Source: Alcaligenaceae bacterium
GTDB taxonomy: Bacteria > Pseudomonadota > Gammaproteobacteria > Burkholderiales > Burkholderiaceae_B
Reading direction: 5' to 3'
Length of the DNA: 64,000 nt
NCBI GenBank assembly: GCA_013416445.1
Contig: JACCER010000010.1
Location: forward strand, 1-64,000
Below the pieces are notes generated by a model, which worked only from the letters and a program-made list of their open reading frames with translations, was not told the DNA's origin and ran no database searches. Each line of letters begins with the position of its first letter. Position 1 is the stretch's first letter. A program made the translations under genes and the position numbers. Below, piece by piece: positions 1 to 8,698 of the stretch.

Positions 1-160
1 CCGCGGCTGTTTGAGCCCGACGCTTGTCGGACCACTGGTCCGACCGGGCGAGTTCCGCGGACGCCTCGATGGCGCTGACCGTAACGGGAACCCCGCCAGG
101 GGCGCAGCGCGTGAAGCCGAAACAGCCTCCGACACACCCGACTTTCGCAAGAACGAAAAA
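1..160 (+). repeat. Right part of the large double-hairpin repeat (copy C, cut by window edge)
   Basis: This stretch is nearly identical to 29041-29200 and to 42514-42670. It holds the apex palindrome GTCGGACCACTGGTCCGAC (26-44), the inner right arm (64-85) and the outer right arm (122-145). The matching left arms must lie outside the window. No open reading frame here looks like a protein. The nearest gene on the right (317-1066, minus strand) ends towards it, as at the other copies. The short ORFs that cross it are by-products of its GC-rich palindromes. Confidence 0.85.
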
Positions 161-269
161 AACACACACCTGCCCGCCAAGAACTAAAAATCGTTCCCGA
201 CATAGCTGAAGCCGTAGTGCAGCCTGGGCACGAATGCCTGCAGTTTGGGTATGCCTATAGACTGCAGGT

Positions 270-302
270 GTCGGATTACGCGCCTGGCGGCGCTAACCCG
301 AC
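270..302. repeat. Short REP-like palindrome (GTCGGATTA family), copy 1
   Basis: The sequence runs GTCGGATTACGC, a short loop, then GCGCTAACCCGAC, an imperfect inverted repeat of about 33 bp. The same GTCGGATTA...TAATCCGAC pattern recurs at 6305, 19078, 23399, 54790 and 58830. This copy lies just downstream of the 3' end of the minus-strand gene 317-1066. The right arm has one change (CCCGAC for TCCGAC). Confidence 0.75.
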
Positions 303-316
303 AAACAACCCAACCA

Positions 317-1066
317 TCAATACAAGCGCAGCAGCACCGGCAACCACCCCGCCGACTGCCCCCATTCGATCAGCTCAAACAACGGCAGCGCCAACAAGTA
401 AGGCGCCGCATCGCGTATCGTATTCCACAATCCCGACACCGAGAACATCACTTGGTCATCGCTTTTCCAAAGACTGAAGCGCGGCAACAGGCGCGGCACT
501 CGCGCGCAATATTCCGCATAATGCGGCCCAAACACTTTGCGCAGCAGCCGCTCTTCTTCGTCAATGACATTATTGAATACCGCATATACAAACAACGCCA
601 GCACCAGACCCAGCAATATGCTGCCCGATTGCGCACCTATGCCAGCCACCGCCATCATGGAAAATAGGTACAAGGGATTACGGCTAATGGAATAAGGCCC
701 CTGGTCGATCAGGTCAGCGCCCTTATGGCCACCCAGGTACAACATGCACCAGCAGCGCCCAAGGATGGCAATCACTATCAGGGCCAGACCTGCCCATTCC
801 ACGCCTTGATGCATCAGGGACGAGTCCGTCCATGTCGAGGCCAAAAACGGCAGTATGCATGCCAGCACAATCCCATAGACGGTCAGAGTATTGCGTCGAC
901 GCACCTGCACCTTGGACAAGTGACGCCAGATTTCGTCAATGGAGTGATCGTCGTCCTCACCCGGCTGCCGCCGATAGCACCCTGGCAACAAACCTGTCAT
1001 GCCCACGACTTTCATGATGGCGTCGAACAATGAGTTCTCGTAGGGTATGCCTGCTGGCTTGCTCAT
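317..1066 (-). CDS. Isoprenylcysteine carboxyl methyltransferase (ICMT/PEMT-like) family membrane protein
   Basis: Predicted integral membrane methyltransferase of the ICMT/phospholipid N-methyltransferase superfamily, 249 residues. The family signature is visible as GPYSISRNPLYLF (about residues 123-135) followed by DEEERLLRKVFGPHYAEY (about 169-186), the region that binds S-adenosylmethionine. Several hydrophobic segments surround these motifs. I chose ATG 1066 because AGGAAA stands 7 bases upstream; an in-frame upstream start at 1141 would add 25 residues with no good ribosome site. It lies downstream of, and on the same strand as, the histidine kinase at 1243 but 176 bp away, so co-transcription is uncertain. 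The substrate (lipid, isoprenoid or small thiol) cannot be told from sequence. Confidence 0.75.
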   Translation of the reverse strand: MSKPAGIPYENSLFDAIMKVVGMTGLLPGCYRRQPGEDDDHSIDEIWRHLSKVQVRRRNTLTVYGIVLACILPFLASTWTDSSLMHQGVEWAGLALIVIAILGRCWCMLYLGGHKGADLIDQGPYSISRNPLYLFSMMAVAGIGAQSGSILLGLVLALFVYAVFNNVIDEEERLLRKVFGPHYAEYCARVPRLLPRFSLWKSDDQVMFSVSGLWNTIRDAAPYLLALPLFELIEWGQSAGWLPVLLRLY

Positions 1067-1242
1067 GTATGTTTCCTGCGTGAAATCCGCCCCTGGAGGC
1101 AAAAGGCAGACAAGCGCGTGCCTGCTCAACAGCTTGCACAATAGCCGGCAGCCCGTGAAATAAACGTTGAATTATGAAGAGTCAGGCCACGTGACTGGCA
1201 TGCCGGATAATTCCGTTTCTAAATCAAACAAGGCCTCGAACC

Positions 1243-2565
1243 CTAGCTTGAAGCATCCCGCCTGAATCGCAAGGTAAAAACCGTGCCCGCATGAGGCCCG
1301 GTTTGCTGCGACTGCACGGTCAAGGCCCAGCCATTGCGTTCACAGACTTGCTTGGCAATAGCCAGGCCTAATCCCCGCCTGGATTCAGGCCGCAGCTCGA
1401 CTGGCAGGGCATCACGCCGACGGGAACTGAAATAGCGCTCAAACACCAAAGGCAGGGCATCAGGGGCTATGCCCGCGCCATTATCGGCAAAAGCAATGCT
1501 GTTTTTATCCGCCTGGCTTACCACCAGGGCAGCCGGGGCCGCGTGGTCAACCGCATTGCGTATCAAGTTGCGGACCACCATCAGCAAGGCATAAGGGTCC
1601 AGCGTCCGAACCAGGGAAGCGGGCACATCGTTGACAAAAATCAGCCCCTGGCGGGTCGCCTCGGCTTCCAGCCCCAACCATGCCTCTTCGATGCGATCCC
1701 TGACGCACACCTCGGTACCCGAAACAGGCATGTCGCGGCTCAGGCTTTCCGCGCTGGCCAGGCTGCTGCTGATCGTATCCACATGCAATGCCATGCGTTC
1801 CAAGCGCTGATGGCCGCGTACCGACAAGGCCGGGTCCATCTGCAGCAGTTCCGCATCGCTGCGAATTGCTGTCAGCGCGGTGCGGATTTCATGACCCAGG
1901 TTGGACGCAAACTCACGCTCAAAAGCCATGGAGACTTCAACCCTGTCTTGCACCCGGTTGAACGCCTCGATCAGCCGCCCGACTTCGTCGTCGCTGCGCA
2001 CGGTAATATCGGGCGCTCCGGGGGCCCAGCCAGACAAGCGATTGGTCAGGTCAAGCAAAGGGCCCACCACCAGGCTGCCCAGCCACTTGGCCAGCACAAA
2101 AGCCAACGCAATCGACAAACCGCCCAGAGCAAGCACGATCCAGCCGAATTCAAGCACGCGCGCTTCATGTACGGTAGCGTCGTAGCGCAAATACAACTTG
2201 CCCGCAGAGGTATCAGCAACCAAGACATGCCAGGTTGCATCGCCCGGCGACAAGATATGCATACCCAGCGACAATGTGCGCAAAGGCTTGGGCAGCAAGG
2301 CCGCGTCTTGAGGCGTGGCAATCAGCCACGACTGCAATATGGCGCCCAGCGCAGTCTGGCTTTGCTGGCGCGGTATGGGCTGCCCTTGGCGCAACTGCTC
2401 TTGCAAATGAGCAGCTTCGGTAACAAGCACGGCGTCTACCATGTCGTCCTCCATCTGGTCGAACGCCAAGTAAAAAACCGTGCACAACACAACTATCAGC
2501 AAAGCCGCCGAACCGGTCAGCGCCCACACCACGCGCTGAGCCAGCGAGTGTCGCGCCTTTTTCAT
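1243..2565 (-). CDS. Two-component sensor histidine kinase
   Basis: Inner-membrane sensor kinase of 440 residues. It has an N-terminal membrane segment (about 12-34), a periplasmic sensor region of about 100 residues, a second membrane segment (about 139-160), a HAMP-like linker, and a dimerisation/phosphoacceptor domain with ASNLGHEIRTALTAIRSD, in which His225 is the expected phosphorylation site. The ATPase domain shows an N box (VVRNLIRNAVDHA) and a G1 box (FADNGAGIAPD). Its start overlaps the stop of the response regulator by 4 bases (ATGA), so the two are translationally coupled. The kinase alone does not reveal its stimulus. The downstream membrane methyltransferase may be part of the response, but that is inference. 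Confidence 0.93.
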   Translation of the reverse strand: MKKARHSLAQRVVWALTGSAALLIVVLCTVFYLAFDQMEDDMVDAVLVTEAAHLQEQLRQGQPIPRQQSQTALGAILQSWLIATPQDAALLPKPLRTLSLGMHILSPGDATWHVLVADTSAGKLYLRYDATVHEARVLEFGWIVLALGGLSIALAFVLAKWLGSLVVGPLLDLTNRLSGWAPGAPDITVRSDDEVGRLIEAFNRVQDRVEVSMAFEREFASNLGHEIRTALTAIRSDAELLQMDPALSVRGHQRLERMALHVDTISSSLASAESLSRDMPVSGTEVCVRDRIEEAWLGLEAEATRQGLIFVNDVPASLVRTLDPYALLMVVRNLIRNAVDHAAPAALVVSQADKNSIAFADNGAGIAPDALPLVFERYFSSRRRDALPVELRPESRRGLGLAIAKQVCERNGWALTVQSQQTGPHAGTVFTLRFRRDASS

Positions 2566-3254
2566 ACAGATGGCTCGACTATTTTCCAGCCCAGGCCATG
2601 CACCGTTTCAATTCCGTCGAAGCCGGTTTCCTGCAAGGCTTTCCTGAGCAAATGCAACTGGCTGCGCACGGCTTCGTCGGAAGGAGGATCATCTGGCCAC
2701 AATGCCTGTTGCAAAGATTGGCGCGACACCAGAACGTTGGGCGTGCCGAGCAGCAGCTCCAGAATAATGCGTGACTTCTTGGTCAGATGAACAGCCCGCC
2801 CGTGAACAGCGACCGTCTGTGCGGGGATATCGTAGACAATGCCGGCAAAGGCCAGCATTGTCACACCCGTGCTAGGCTTGCCACGGCGCAACATGACCTG
2901 CAGGCGCGCGTGGACCTCGGCTAAAGCAAAGGGTTTCACCAAGTAGTCGTCGGCGCCCAGCGTAAAAGCGGCGAGCTTGTCTTCTAGCTGTGCGCGTGCC
3001 GTCAGCATTAAAACAGGCAAGCCCCCATCAGGCCCTTTTTTTATCATCTGCAAAACGCGATAGCCATCGATGCCGGGTAGGCCAATATCAAGAATGATGG
3101 CATCAAAGCTGCCATTGGCCAACATCGTCAAGGCGGCATGGCCATCATAGGCCGCATCAGGCTCATAGCCCTGAATTTCAAGATAGCTGTACAAATTCTC
3201 GGCTATCGTGAAATCGTTTTCGACTATCAGTATTTTGGGCCGGGTTGGAACCAT
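2562..3254 (-). CDS. OmpR/PhoB-family response regulator
   Basis: Cytoplasmic DNA-binding response regulator of 230 residues, partner of the kinase encoded immediately downstream. The receiver domain (about 6-120) has the acidic residues of VEND, phosphoacceptor Asp56 in ILDIGLP, Thr85 and Lys107 in LVKPF. The C-terminal part (about 135-228) is a winged helix with LTKKSRIILELLL and a recognition region around DEAVRSQLHLLRKAL, ending in the usual ETVHGLGWKI. Regulator first, kinase second, with a 4-base overlap, is the standard operon order. The target genes are not evident. Confidence 0.93.
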   Translation of the reverse strand: MVPTRPKILIVENDFTIAENLYSYLEIQGYEPDAAYDGHAALTMLANGSFDAIILDIGLPGIDGYRVLQMIKKGPDGGLPVLMLTARAQLEDKLAAFTLGADDYLVKPFALAEVHARLQVMLRRGKPSTGVTMLAFAGIVYDIPAQTVAVHGRAVHLTKKSRIILELLLGTPNVLVSRQSLQQALWPDDPPSDEAVRSQLHLLRKALQETGFDGIETVHGLGWKIVEPSV

Positions 3255-3267
3255 GATGGCTACGGTG

Positions 3268-4683
3268 TCAGGGAATAAGCATTTTCCCCGGATTCATCAG
3301 GCCTTGGGGATCGAGCGCCTTCTTTACGCGATGCATCAGGGCCAGTTCGACCGGGTCTTTATAGCGCGGCAAGGCATCGCGTTTCAACTGGCCTACCCCG
3401 TGTTCGGCACTGATCGAGCCACCATAGGCATGTACGCTGTCGTGCACCAGTTGGTAAATGGCTTCTTGCTTTGCCAGGAGCTCATCTTCGGTGTATGACT
3501 GGCCCTTGGCTACGTTGTAGTGCAGATTGCCATCACCCAGATGCCCAAAAATGACATGCTGGATTCCAGGAAAGCTGGCTTGCAATGCGGCATTGGTGGT
3601 TTTTACGAAATCGGCCATTCTGGATACCGGAATGGAGACATCGTGCTTGATGCTTTTTCCGAAGGCTTTTTCAGACAAAGGTATGCTTTCGCGCAAATGC
3701 CACAGCGCCTTGCTTTGCGAAATGTTTTCGGCAATGACCGCATCTTGCACCAGCCCGGCCTCGATGGTCTCGCCCACAATGGCTTCAAAACGCTCGCGCG
3801 CATGCTCGGCGCTTTCGCTGTCGGAGAGTTCAAGCAGGGCAAACCAGGGCAGACTCGCCGACGCGCCATCAAAAGGGATGCGTTGCTGCGGATAACATTC
3901 GACCACGCCCTGCAAACACCCGCCGGCAATCAGTTCAAAGCCAGTCAGAGAAGCGCCGAACCCCTTGCGCGCCACCGACAGCACCGATACGGCATCTTCG
4001 ATGGAATTGAGGCCCAGCAGGGCCGTGCATTGCGCCACAGGCAACGGGTACAACTTGACGGTAGCCGCGGTAATGATGCCCAAGGTGCCTTCACTGCCTA
4101 TATACAAGTTGCGCAGATCGTAGCCGGTGTTGTCTTTGCGCAGACCGCGCAGGCCGTGCCAGACATCGCCCTCGGCGGTAACCACTTCGAGGCCCAGCAC
4201 CAGGTCGCGGGTATTGCCGTAACGCAGCACCTGCGTGCCGCCGGCATTGGTCGCCAGATTGCCGCCCAGCGTGCAACTGCCTTCGGCGGCAAGGCTTAAA
4301 GGGAACAGGCGGTCGGCATCGCGCGCCGCTTGCTGTACCGCTTGCAGTATGCAACCCGCCTCGACCACCATGGTGTCGTTGACGGTGTCGATGCTGCGCA
4401 CCTGGTTCAGCCGCGTCAGCGACACCACTACGGCCTTGCCGCTGGCATCGGGCGTTGCACCACCGCACAGGCCGGTATTGCCGCCCTGGGGCACCATAGG
4501 CACTTGGTTGGCCACACACCAGCGCACCACTTGCGCGACTTCGTCGGTAGAACCAGGCCTGACCACGGCCAGTGCCTGGCCACTATAGCGCCCACGCCAA
4601 TCCACCGTGCAGGACTCGGCTTCTGGGCCGGTCAACACATATTGGCGACCTAACATCTGTACCAGTTCTTCTACTTGACTCAT
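3268..4683 (-). CDS. FAD-linked 2-hydroxyacid dehydrogenase (GlcD / D-lactate / D-2-hydroxyglutarate dehydrogenase family)
   Basis: Flavoprotein of 471 residues in the FAD-binding PCMH / FAD-oxidase C family, which oxidises D-2-hydroxy acids and passes electrons to the respiratory chain or an electron-transfer protein. The N-terminal half carries VPQGGNTGLCGG, AEGSCTLGGNLATNAGG and GSEGTLGIIT, typical FAD-pyrophosphate contacts. The C-terminal half has FGHLGDGNLHYNV (the HGDGN metal and substrate site) and SAEHGVG. Length and order match the family. There is no separate iron-sulfur subunit beside it, so it is more like the single-subunit D-lactate or D-2-hydroxyglutarate enzymes than the three-part glycolate oxidase. 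The exact substrate is open. It is divergent from the phosphomannomutase gene. Confidence 0.88.
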   Translation of the reverse strand: MSQVEELVQMLGRQYVLTGPEAESCTVDWRGRYSGQALAVVRPGSTDEVAQVVRWCVANQVPMVPQGGNTGLCGGATPDASGKAVVVSLTRLNQVRSIDTVNDTMVVEAGCILQAVQQAARDADRLFPLSLAAEGSCTLGGNLATNAGGTQVLRYGNTRDLVLGLEVVTAEGDVWHGLRGLRKDNTGYDLRNLYIGSEGTLGIITAATVKLYPLPVAQCTALLGLNSIEDAVSVLSVARKGFGASLTGFELIAGGCLQGVVECYPQQRIPFDGASASLPWFALLELSDSESAEHARERFEAIVGETIEAGLVQDAVIAENISQSKALWHLRESIPLSEKAFGKSIKHDVSIPVSRMADFVKTTNAALQASFPGIQHVIFGHLGDGNLHYNVAKGQSYTEDELLAKQEAIYQLVHDSVHAYGGSISAEHGVGQLKRDALPRYKDPVELALMHRVKKALDPQGLMNPGKMLIP

Positions 4684-4828
4684 TACCCAACCTTCTTGAC
4701 GACGGTAACCCCGGAACCAACTATTCTAAGACAGATATTGCCAGTCTACGATACTCCACGCCAGCACTCGCCAGCAGAATCCGGGATAATTGCTGTCAAC
4801 ACCATGATTTTTGTGAAGGATATTACTT

Positions 4829-6226
4829 GTGACCAGCCATCAGCCCCTGCCCGACGCCGTTTTTAAAGCCTACGACATCCGCGGTACGGTTCCCGAACAA
4901 CTGAACCCTGGCTTTGCCCACCTGCTCGGGCTGGCCCTGGCCGAACGCGCTCACGCCGAAGGCATCAATACCCTGGTAGTTGGCTACGACGGGCGACACA
5001 GCAGCCCGCAGCTTGCCCAGGCATTGCAAGACGGCCTGATGCAAGGCGGCATCGACACCATCGACATCGGCATGGTTCCCACCCCCCTGGTTTACTTTGC
5101 CACTCATACGCAAAACACCGGGTCAGGCGTAGCCATTACCGGCAGCCACAACCCGCCCAATTACAACGGCTTCAAAATGATGATGGGCGGCAAAACGCTG
5201 CATGGCGCCGACATCCAGGAACTCCAGCAAATCATGCTGCGCCTGGCAGCCAGCAGCGCCAAACACGCAACACCGGGCAGCCGCAGCACACTGAGCACCC
5301 TCGACACCTACGTAGAACGCATCAGCACCGACATAAAGCTTGCCCGCCCCATGAAAATAGCCGTAGATTGCGGCAATGGCGCCGGCGGCGTAGTGGCGGC
5401 ACGCCTGTTCCGGGCTCTAGGCTGTGAAGTCGACGAACTGTTTTGCGAGGTCGACGGCAACTTCCCCAATCACCACCCCGACCCGGCCGACCCAGACAAC
5501 CTGCAAGATCTCATTCGGCATGTAAAAGCCACCAACTGCGAACTGGGGCTGGCCTTCGACGGCGACGCCGACCGCTTGGGCGTCATCACCAAATCGGGCG
5601 CCATCATCTGGCCTGACCGCCAATTGATTCTATATGCGCAAGATATCCTGCAGCGCCAACCTGGCTCCACCATTATTTTCGACGTCAAATGCAGCCGCCA
5701 CGTAGCCCGTTCCATCAAGCAGGCCGGCGGCAAACCGCTAATGTGGCAAACCGGCCATTCGGTGATGAAAGCCAAACTCGCCGAAACCGGCGCTCCCCTG
5801 GCCGGCGAAATGAGCGGCCATATTTTTTTCAAGGAACGCTGGTACGGCTTTGACGACGGCTTGTACACCGGTGCACGACTGCTTGAAATCCTGTCCCGCC
5901 ACGACGACCCTTCGGCCATCCTGGAAGCCCTGCCCCAAGATATCTCGACCCCTGAGCTGAAACTGGAAATGCAAGAAGGCGAGCCCCACGCCCTGATAGC
6001 CCGCCTGCAAAAAGAAGGCAGCTTCCCCAAGGCAGCCAGCATCAACACTATAGACGGCGTACGCGCTGAATATAACGATGGCTTTGGCTTGGCCAGGGCA
6101 TCCAACACCACGCCCGTGATTGTTTTGCGTTTTGAAGGCGATACCGCTGAAGTCCTGGAGCGCATCAAGGCCGAATTCCGCCACGCACTGACGGCGTTGT
6201 CGCCAGATATTGTATTGCCGTTTTAA
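4829..6226 (+). CDS. Phosphomannomutase / phosphoglucomutase
   Basis: Alpha-D-phosphohexomutase of 465 residues (AlgC/ManB type), interconverting hexose 6-phosphate and 1-phosphate for nucleotide-sugar synthesis. The phosphoserine loop TGSHNPPNYNGFK places the catalytic Ser at 106. The magnesium loop is DGDADRLG, and the sugar-specificity loop is GEMSGHIFFKERW, the arrangement of dual-specificity bacterial enzymes. Translation starts at GTG 4829 with GAAGGA 8 bases upstream. It points into the polysaccharide genes that follow on the opposite strand and probably supplies their glucose- or mannose-1-phosphate. Downstream at 6256-6290 is a weak stem (AACCCA/TGGGTT) followed by T-rich sequence, a possible terminator. 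Confidence 0.93.
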   Translation: MTSHQPLPDAVFKAYDIRGTVPEQLNPGFAHLLGLALAERAHAEGINTLVVGYDGRHSSPQLAQALQDGLMQGGIDTIDIGMVPTPLVYFATHTQNTGSGVAITGSHNPPNYNGFKMMMGGKTLHGADIQELQQIMLRLAASSAKHATPGSRSTLSTLDTYVERISTDIKLARPMKIAVDCGNGAGGVVAARLFRALGCEVDELFCEVDGNFPNHHPDPADPDNLQDLIRHVKATNCELGLAFDGDADRLGVITKSGAIIWPDRQLILYAQDILQRQPGSTIIFDVKCSRHVARSIKQAGGKPLMWQTGHSVMKAKLAETGAPLAGEMSGHIFFKERWYGFDDGLYTGARLLEILSRHDDPSAILEALPQDISTPELKLEMQEGEPHALIARLQKEGSFPKAASINTIDGVRAEYNDGFGLARASNTTPVIVLRFEGDTAEVLERIKAEFRHALTALSPDIVLPF

Positions 6227-6304
6227 GCCTTCATTTGGACGGCACAGTACGCGAAAACCCATGCTCTTCGGGGCGGTGGGTTCTGTTTCTTTGAGGCGGC
6301 ACTT

Positions 6305-6337
6305 GTCGGATTACGGGCCCGAAAGCCCTAATCCGAC
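6305..6337. repeat. Short REP-like palindrome, copy 2
   Basis: GTCGGATTACGGGC, loop, GCCCTAATCCGAC: a near-perfect inverted repeat with longer arms than the other copies. It lies between the convergent ends of the phosphohexomutase and the double glycosyltransferase and directly abuts the latter's TAG stop codon (6338-6340 on the minus strand). Confidence 0.85.
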
Positions 6338-8698
6338 CTACGGTTTTACCTCCTGCGTCAGCAGCCTATACAGTTCCACATGCCTTTGCACTATCTTCCG
6401 GATATCGAATTCCTGCTCGGCCAGATGCCGACCCGCCGCGCCCATTTGACGCCGTAACTGGCCATCACTTGCCAACCGCAACACCGCATCAGCCAGCGCC
6501 CGCGCATCACGCACCGGCACCAACAAACCTGACACCCCAGGCTCTATCGCATCCCGACACCCTGGAACATCCGTTGTCACCACCGCGCGCCCGCAGGCAG
6601 CCGCCTCGACCAGCGACTTGGGCAAACCTTCGCGATACGATGGCAGCACCGCAATATGCGACTGCTGATACAGCGCCGCAATATCGGCACGCTCACCCAG
6701 GCACTGCACTATCCCTTCGTGCTGCCAACGCGCAAATTCAGCCTGCGTAATACTGGCTGGGTTACCTTGATCAGGCCCGCCCACCAACAACCACCGCAAC
6801 CCACTTGCATGCCCCACCGTCAGCCTAGCCGCCTCGACAAACTCTGCAGCCCCCTTATCTGCCAGCAAACGCGCTGCCATAATCGCCACTGGCGCACCAT
6901 CGGGCTCGGGAACCGCCTGAAACTCAGTCAGATCAACCCCCGACCCCCGAACCAGCACTACCTGATCGAGCCTGACCACACCTGCCCGACGCAACACATC
7001 GCGGTCATTCGTATTCTGGAAAATAACCCGACTATTGGAATGCCCCAAAGCCAGCCGGTACAACTGCGTGGCTGACCAGCGCACGAAGTCAAAACCCTGG
7101 CCGTGGCGCGTAAAAACAAACCCCAAACCTGAAATAGCCGCAATATAAGCCGGCACCCCGGCCAGGCGCGCCGCTATCCCTCCATACAGCACTGGCTTGA
7201 TCGTGACGGCATGCACCAGGTCAGGCCGCAAGTGCCGGAACAGCCGCCACAGTGCATAGATACTTTGTATTTCTTTGAGCGGATTCTTTCCGCTGCGCGA
7301 CATGGGAATCACATGATGCGCCAGCCCATGACTTAACACCTCGGGCACCGACGGCCCATCCATGGTCGCCACATGTACATCAAAGCCAGCCGCGCGCGCG
7401 CCCAGCGCCAACAGCAACCGATGAGACAAGAAAAACGCCGGATTATTCACCACAAACAGCAGGCGCCGCACCTGACTGGCCTGCCTCACGCCATCGTTGT
7501 CATACGGCGCACGCGCAACGCCTGCCGGCCAGGCCGGGTAATCGGCCGCCAGACGCCGCCAGACCACACGATAGGCGTCAACCATAGCTTCAAGGCTGAA
7601 CAAACGCCCTACCCGCTCGCGCCCCTGCCGCACCCGCTGCAACAAAGCGTCAGTTCCCCGTTGAGCCACCACCTGATCCATGGCGCCCGACAATGCCGTG
7701 GAATTTTGCGGCGTCACCACCCAACCCGCATCGCCGACTATCAGCGCCGCATCGCCCACGTCAGTCACCACGCAGGGCACTTCTGCCGCCATGGCTTCAG
7801 CCACCACATTGGGAAAACCTTCAGCGCGACTCGACAACACATGCACGTCCAGCCCCTGCATCAGCCGGGGAACATCGTCGCGACGACCCAGCAACTTGAC
7901 CTTGTCGGCGATGCCATGGCCCCGGATTAACGCCATCAGCTCGTTATTCGATGCATCCATGCCTTGGCCTATCAGGACACAACGCAAAGCAGCATCATGC
8001 GCCGCGCTTTGCGCAAAGGCCGCCAGCAGATTGGCGTGATCCTTCAGCGGATTCCATCGGGCCACGCTGCCCACCAGCACATGCTCATCCCAGCCCCACT
8101 CTGCCCGCACAGCAGCCCGCGCCACAGGGTCGGGCTGCCAGCATGACAAATCGTAGCCATTGGGAATAACCAGCATCTGGTCGGCCCTATAGCCCCATTG
8201 CTGATGGCGTTGCGCGGCATTTTCAGCACAGGAAACTATGACGCCCGGCAGCCATCGCGATGTACGCGCGCATACCCACGACAACACCCTGGCCGTGCGG
8301 CTGCTTTTATGTAAATCAGCCCCTGAATTGCGTATACCCCAGGCCAGCGCCTTGACACCAGCCAAGCGCGCGGCAAGGCCGCCTATCAGGTCGGCGTGGT
8401 ACATCCAGGTTTGCACCACATCGGGCTTGAGCTGACGCAACAACCGATACATGCGCCACAAGCCTGTTAGCCCCCCTTTAGGGGTTTTCATCTCCAGCGT
8501 ATAAACCGCAATGCCGGCTGCGCGCAAACGCGGGCCGAACACGTCAGCGCCACCCATAGAAATCACGCAATGACGGTCTTGCTGCGTAGGCGCAGTCAGC
8601 AGGCGATGCAGCACCGTTTCGGCGCCCCCATGCCCCAGGCCCGAAATAATATGCACCACGTGCAAGGGTTCAGGGGGAACAACTGTGTAATCACTCAT
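6338..8698 (-). CDS. Fused two-domain glycosyltransferase (two GT4-type modules)
   Basis: Single reading frame of 786 residues containing two complete GT-B glycosyltransferases. Module 1 (about 11-383) begins HVVHIISGLGHGGAETVL and has the GT4 acid motif RAEGFPNVVAEAM (E293-x7-E301). A proline- and alanine-rich linker (about 384-410) leads to module 2 (about 411-786), which starts RRLLFVVNNPAFFLSHRLL and has SYREGLPKSLVEAA. Each module would add one sugar to the lipid-linked glycan on the cytoplasmic side. The start overlaps the preceding glycosyltransferase stop by 4 bases. No internal stop or frameshift suggests a recent accidental fusion. Donor and acceptor sugars cannot be read from sequence. 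Confidence 0.9.
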   Translation of the reverse strand: MSDYTVVPPEPLHVVHIISGLGHGGAETVLHRLLTAPTQQDRHCVISMGGADVFGPRLRAAGIAVYTLEMKTPKGGLTGLWRMYRLLRQLKPDVVQTWMYHADLIGGLAARLAGVKALAWGIRNSGADLHKSSRTARVLSWVCARTSRWLPGVIVSCAENAAQRHQQWGYRADQMLVIPNGYDLSCWQPDPVARAAVRAEWGWDEHVLVGSVARWNPLKDHANLLAAFAQSAAHDAALRCVLIGQGMDASNNELMALIRGHGIADKVKLLGRRDDVPRLMQGLDVHVLSSRAEGFPNVVAEAMAAEVPCVVTDVGDAALIVGDAGWVVTPQNSTALSGAMDQVVAQRGTDALLQRVRQGRERVGRLFSLEAMVDAYRVVWRRLAADYPAWPAGVARAPYDNDGVRQASQVRRLLFVVNNPAFFLSHRLLLALGARAAGFDVHVATMDGPSVPEVLSHGLAHHVIPMSRSGKNPLKEIQSIYALWRLFRHLRPDLVHAVTIKPVLYGGIAARLAGVPAYIAAISGLGFVFTRHGQGFDFVRWSATQLYRLALGHSNSRVIFQNTNDRDVLRRAGVVRLDQVVLVRGSGVDLTEFQAVPEPDGAPVAIMAARLLADKGAAEFVEAARLTVGHASGLRWLLVGGPDQGNPASITQAEFARWQHEGIVQCLGERADIAALYQQSHIAVLPSYREGLPKSLVEAAACGRAVVTTDVPGCRDAIEPGVSGLLVPVRDARALADAVLRLASDGQLRRQMGAAGRHLAEQEFDIRKIVQRHVELYRLLTQEVKP

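Noticed and set aside
1543-2790. 415-codon plus-strand frame opposite the histidine kinase
   Set aside because: It is the antisense of two well-supported genes, is rich in Q/H/R typical of shadow frames, and shows no domain.
5470-6168. 232-codon minus-strand frame opposite the phosphohexomutase
   Set aside because: Serine/arginine-rich shadow frame; the plus-strand gene has all catalytic motifs.
6256-6290. Stem AACCCA/TGGGTT with T-rich tail after the phosphohexomutase gene
   Set aside because: Only six pairs with a 15-base loop; too weak to list as a terminator on its own.
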